From an uncultured Eubacteriales bacterium (GTDB lineage Bacteria > Bacillota > Clostridia > Oscillospirales > CAG-382): DNA of 7,022 bases. Location of the stretch: positions 1 through 7,022 of the forward strand of contig USHI01000066.1 in the NCBI GenBank assembly GCA_900554405.1, read 5' to 3'. Shown here piece by piece: positions 5,580 to 7,022 of this stretch. The stretch's first letter is position 1, and each line of letters opens with the position of its first letter. The notes beneath the pieces are model-generated. The model saw nothing but the letters and a program-made list of their open reading frames with translations, searched no databases and was not told the origin of the DNA. A program made the position numbers and the translations under genes.

Positions 5580-6473
5580 ATGACAAGAACCGCATTCATA
5601 ATGATCGCCGGCAAACCTAATGTCGGCAAAAGTACACTGCTCAATTCGCTTCTGGGCGAAAAGGTCGCCATTGTTTCGCGCAAGCCGCAGACAACGCGCA
5701 ACCGCATAACCGGCGTTCTTACACAGGGCGGGGATCAGTTTGTCTTTACCGATACGCCGGGGCTTCACAAGCCCAAAACCCTGCTCGGCGAATATATGAT
5801 GAAATCCGCCTCCGAAGCGGCTGCGGGTTCGGATATAGTGCTTTTTGTTGTTGAGGCGGGTGCGGAATTGAACGCGAACGAACGCAATGCGCTTTCGCAA
5901 TATACCGCCGCGGGGCTTAAAGTGATACTTGTGATAAACAAGACCGACCGCGCGGACAAGGTCCGTCTTGCCGCGCAGATATCCGAGCTGGCTTCCGTGT
6001 ATGATTTTCATGCCGTTGTCCCGGTGAGTGCGCTTACCGGCGACGGGGTGGAGGCGATACTTTCCGAGCTTCGCCCGCTGCTTACCGAAAGCGTTCATTT
6101 CTTCCCGGATGATTATATTACCGACCAGCCGGAACGCCGGCTTGTCGCCGAGATAATCCGCGAAAAGGCGCTGCGGCTGCTTGATGAGGAGGTCCCGCAC
6201 GGGATCGCCGTTTCCGTGGAGGATTTCAGAGAGGGAAAGGGGCGTATATCCGTCCGTGCGGAGATTTATTGCGAAAAGGAATCGCATAAGCGCATTATTA
6301 TCGGCAAGGGCGGCGAAATGCTCAAAAAGATCGGTACTTATGCGCGCGAGGATATCGAATCGCTGCTCGGGGTAAGGGCATATCTCGACCTGTGGGTCAA
6401 GGTGAAGGAAAACTGGCGCGACCGTCCCGCACTGCTTTCGGATTTCGGTTATAAGGAAGAAGACCTTAAATGA
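5580..6473 (+). CDS. era: GTPase Era (30S ribosome assembly)
   Basis: This is a complete 297-residue Era, close to the usual length. The GTPase half shows G1 GKPNVGKS at residues 11-18, the G2 region QTTRNRITG at 37-45, G3 DTPG at 58-61, G4 NKTD at 120-123 and G5 SAL at 150-152. The C-terminal KH domain has the loop IIGKGGEMLKKIG at 240-252, then REDIESLLG and the hallmark LWVKVKENWRD at 271-281, and ends in FGYKEEDLK. Era binds the 3' end of 16S rRNA and checks 30S maturation, which fits with YbeY, which trims the same RNA region, in the same operon. The gene begins 14 bases after the transferase stop and overlaps recO by four bases (ATGA). Confidence 0.98.
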   Translation: MTRTAFIMIAGKPNVGKSTLLNSLLGEKVAIVSRKPQTTRNRITGVLTQGGDQFVFTDTPGLHKPKTLLGEYMMKSASEAAAGSDIVLFVVEAGAELNANERNALSQYTAAGLKVILVINKTDRADKVRLAAQISELASVYDFHAVVPVSALTGDGVEAILSELRPLLTESVHFFPDDYITDQPERRLVAEIIREKALRLLDEEVPHGIAVSVEDFREGKGRISVRAEIYCEKESHKRIIIGKGGEMLKKIGTYAREDIESLLGVRAYLDLWVKVKENWRDRPALLSDFGYKEEDLK

Positions 6474-7022
6474 ACGTCAAGCTCAAAGGGCTTGTGATAC
6501 GCGAATCGCCCAAGGGCGAAAGCGGCAAGCTGCTTACGCTGCTCACGGATACCCACGGCGTGATAACCGTCGGTGCCAAGGGTGTGCGCAAGCTTTCCGC
6601 GGCATACCTGCGCAGCGCACAGATGTTTGCCTTTTCGGAATTCCTGCTTTACGAAAAAAACGGTTTTTACACCGTCACGGAGGCTTCCCTTTGCGAGGAT
6701 TTCTATTCGCTCCGGCGGGATATAACGGTGCTTTCGCTTGCGCAGTATTTCTGCCAGGCGGCGGCTGCCTTTGCAATACCGGGGGAGGAGGGCGGTGAAA
6801 TACTCCGCCTGCTGCTCAATTGCCTTTATGCTCTGTGCAATAAGGATATCGACCGCGGTATTGTCAAAGCCGCGTTCGAGCTGCGCCTCTGCGCCGTTTC
6901 CGGCTTTGCGCCGGAGCTTGGAGTTTGCTGCAGCTGCGGAAGCGATATCAGCGGCGAATGCCTGCTGGATATAAACGATGGCGGCGCGGAATGCGCCGGG
7001 TGTGCATCCGTAGGCGCATCCG
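6470..7022 (+). CDS. recO: DNA repair protein RecO (N-terminal 184 codons, cut by window edge)
   Basis: The frame opens at the ATG that overlaps the era stop (ATGA, 6470-6473), with AAGGAAG at 6453-6459 10 bases upstream, and stays open to the window edge. The N-terminal OB-fold region is recognisable (residues 1-75: LKGLVIRESPKGESGKLLTL, then HGVITVGAKGVRK), followed by the helical region. A four-Cys zinc site is visible as CxxC at 153-156 and CxxC at 175-178, as in many Bacillota RecO proteins. RecO helps load RecA on single-stranded DNA coated by SSB, together with RecR, in gap repair. Gene order after era is as expected. The last roughly quarter of the protein lies beyond the window. Confidence 0.94.
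   Translation, partial: MNVKLKGLVIRESPKGESGKLLTLLTDTHGVITVGAKGVRKLSAAYLRSAQMFAFSEFLLYEKNGFYTVTEASLCEDFYSLRRDITVLSLAQYFCQAAAAFAIPGEEGGEILRLLLNCLYALCNKDIDRGIVKAAFELRLCAVSGFAPELGVCCSCGSDISGECLLDINDGGAECAGCASVGAS

Noticed and set aside
4687..5595. Minus-strand open frame of 302 codons opposite catalytic domain 2
   Set aside because: The plus strand here encodes conserved LtaS-type motifs. A similar antisense frame lies opposite domain 1 (3502-4014), as expected if the duplication simply copied the shadow. No ribosome site or family match is visible.
5562..6287. Minus-strand open frame of 241 codons opposite era
   Set aside because: It lies entirely across a complete, canonical era gene and shows no domain or start signal.
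1..7022. CRISPR arrays, tRNA or rRNA genes, insertion sequences, phage or defence genes
   Set aside because: I looked for spaced repeats, cloverleaf-like sequences, terminal inverted repeats and transposase motifs and saw none; nearly all of the window is accounted for by six coding genes.

Overview
The window looks like a piece of a Bacillota (Clostridia-type) chromosome. Three things suggest this: the conserved gene order phoH, ybeY, era, recO; a lipoprotein with a Gram-positive style solute-binding fold; and a membrane-anchored lipoteichoic-acid-synthase-like enzyme. Base composition is a little above half G+C by eye and codon use is uniform across the genes, so I see no sign of recent foreign DNA. 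I cannot name a genus. An uncultured gut Clostridia lineage is a reasonable guess, but only a guess.

Layout. Positions 1-928 hold the N-terminal 309 codons of a minus-strand lipoprotein, an ABC-transporter solute-binding protein that runs off the left edge. A 172-base divergent intergenic region (929-1100) carries one convincing sigma-A promoter for each direction. Rightward, five genes are packed as one apparent operon: phoH (1101-2102), ybeY (2095-2541, overlapping phoH by 8 bases), a 1006-residue phosphoglycerol transferase of the LtaS/OpgB family (2545-5565), era (5580-6473) and recO (6470 to the right edge, overlapping era by ATGA). No terminator or internal promoter is evident between them.

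The housekeeping genes serve RNA and DNA maintenance: PhoH is a P-loop ATPase, YbeY an rRNA-processing endoribonuclease, Era a 30S-assembly GTPase, and RecO a recombination mediator. The unusual member is the gene between ybeY and era. It has three membrane segments followed by two complete extracellular alkaline-phosphatase-superfamily domains in tandem, joined by an acidic Ser/Pro/Trp linker with a 9-residue repeat. Both domains keep the metal-binding and nucleophile motifs, so both may be active. The copies share blocks of 22-26 identical bases. The linker also contains a G6 run, a strong internal Shine-Dalgarno and an out-of-frame ATGA stop/start, which raises the question of a former gene junction. 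In Bacillus subtilis this chromosomal neighbourhood carries pgpH, dgkA and cdd; here they are absent and the double transferase occupies the place between ybeY and era. That is the most interesting part of the window.
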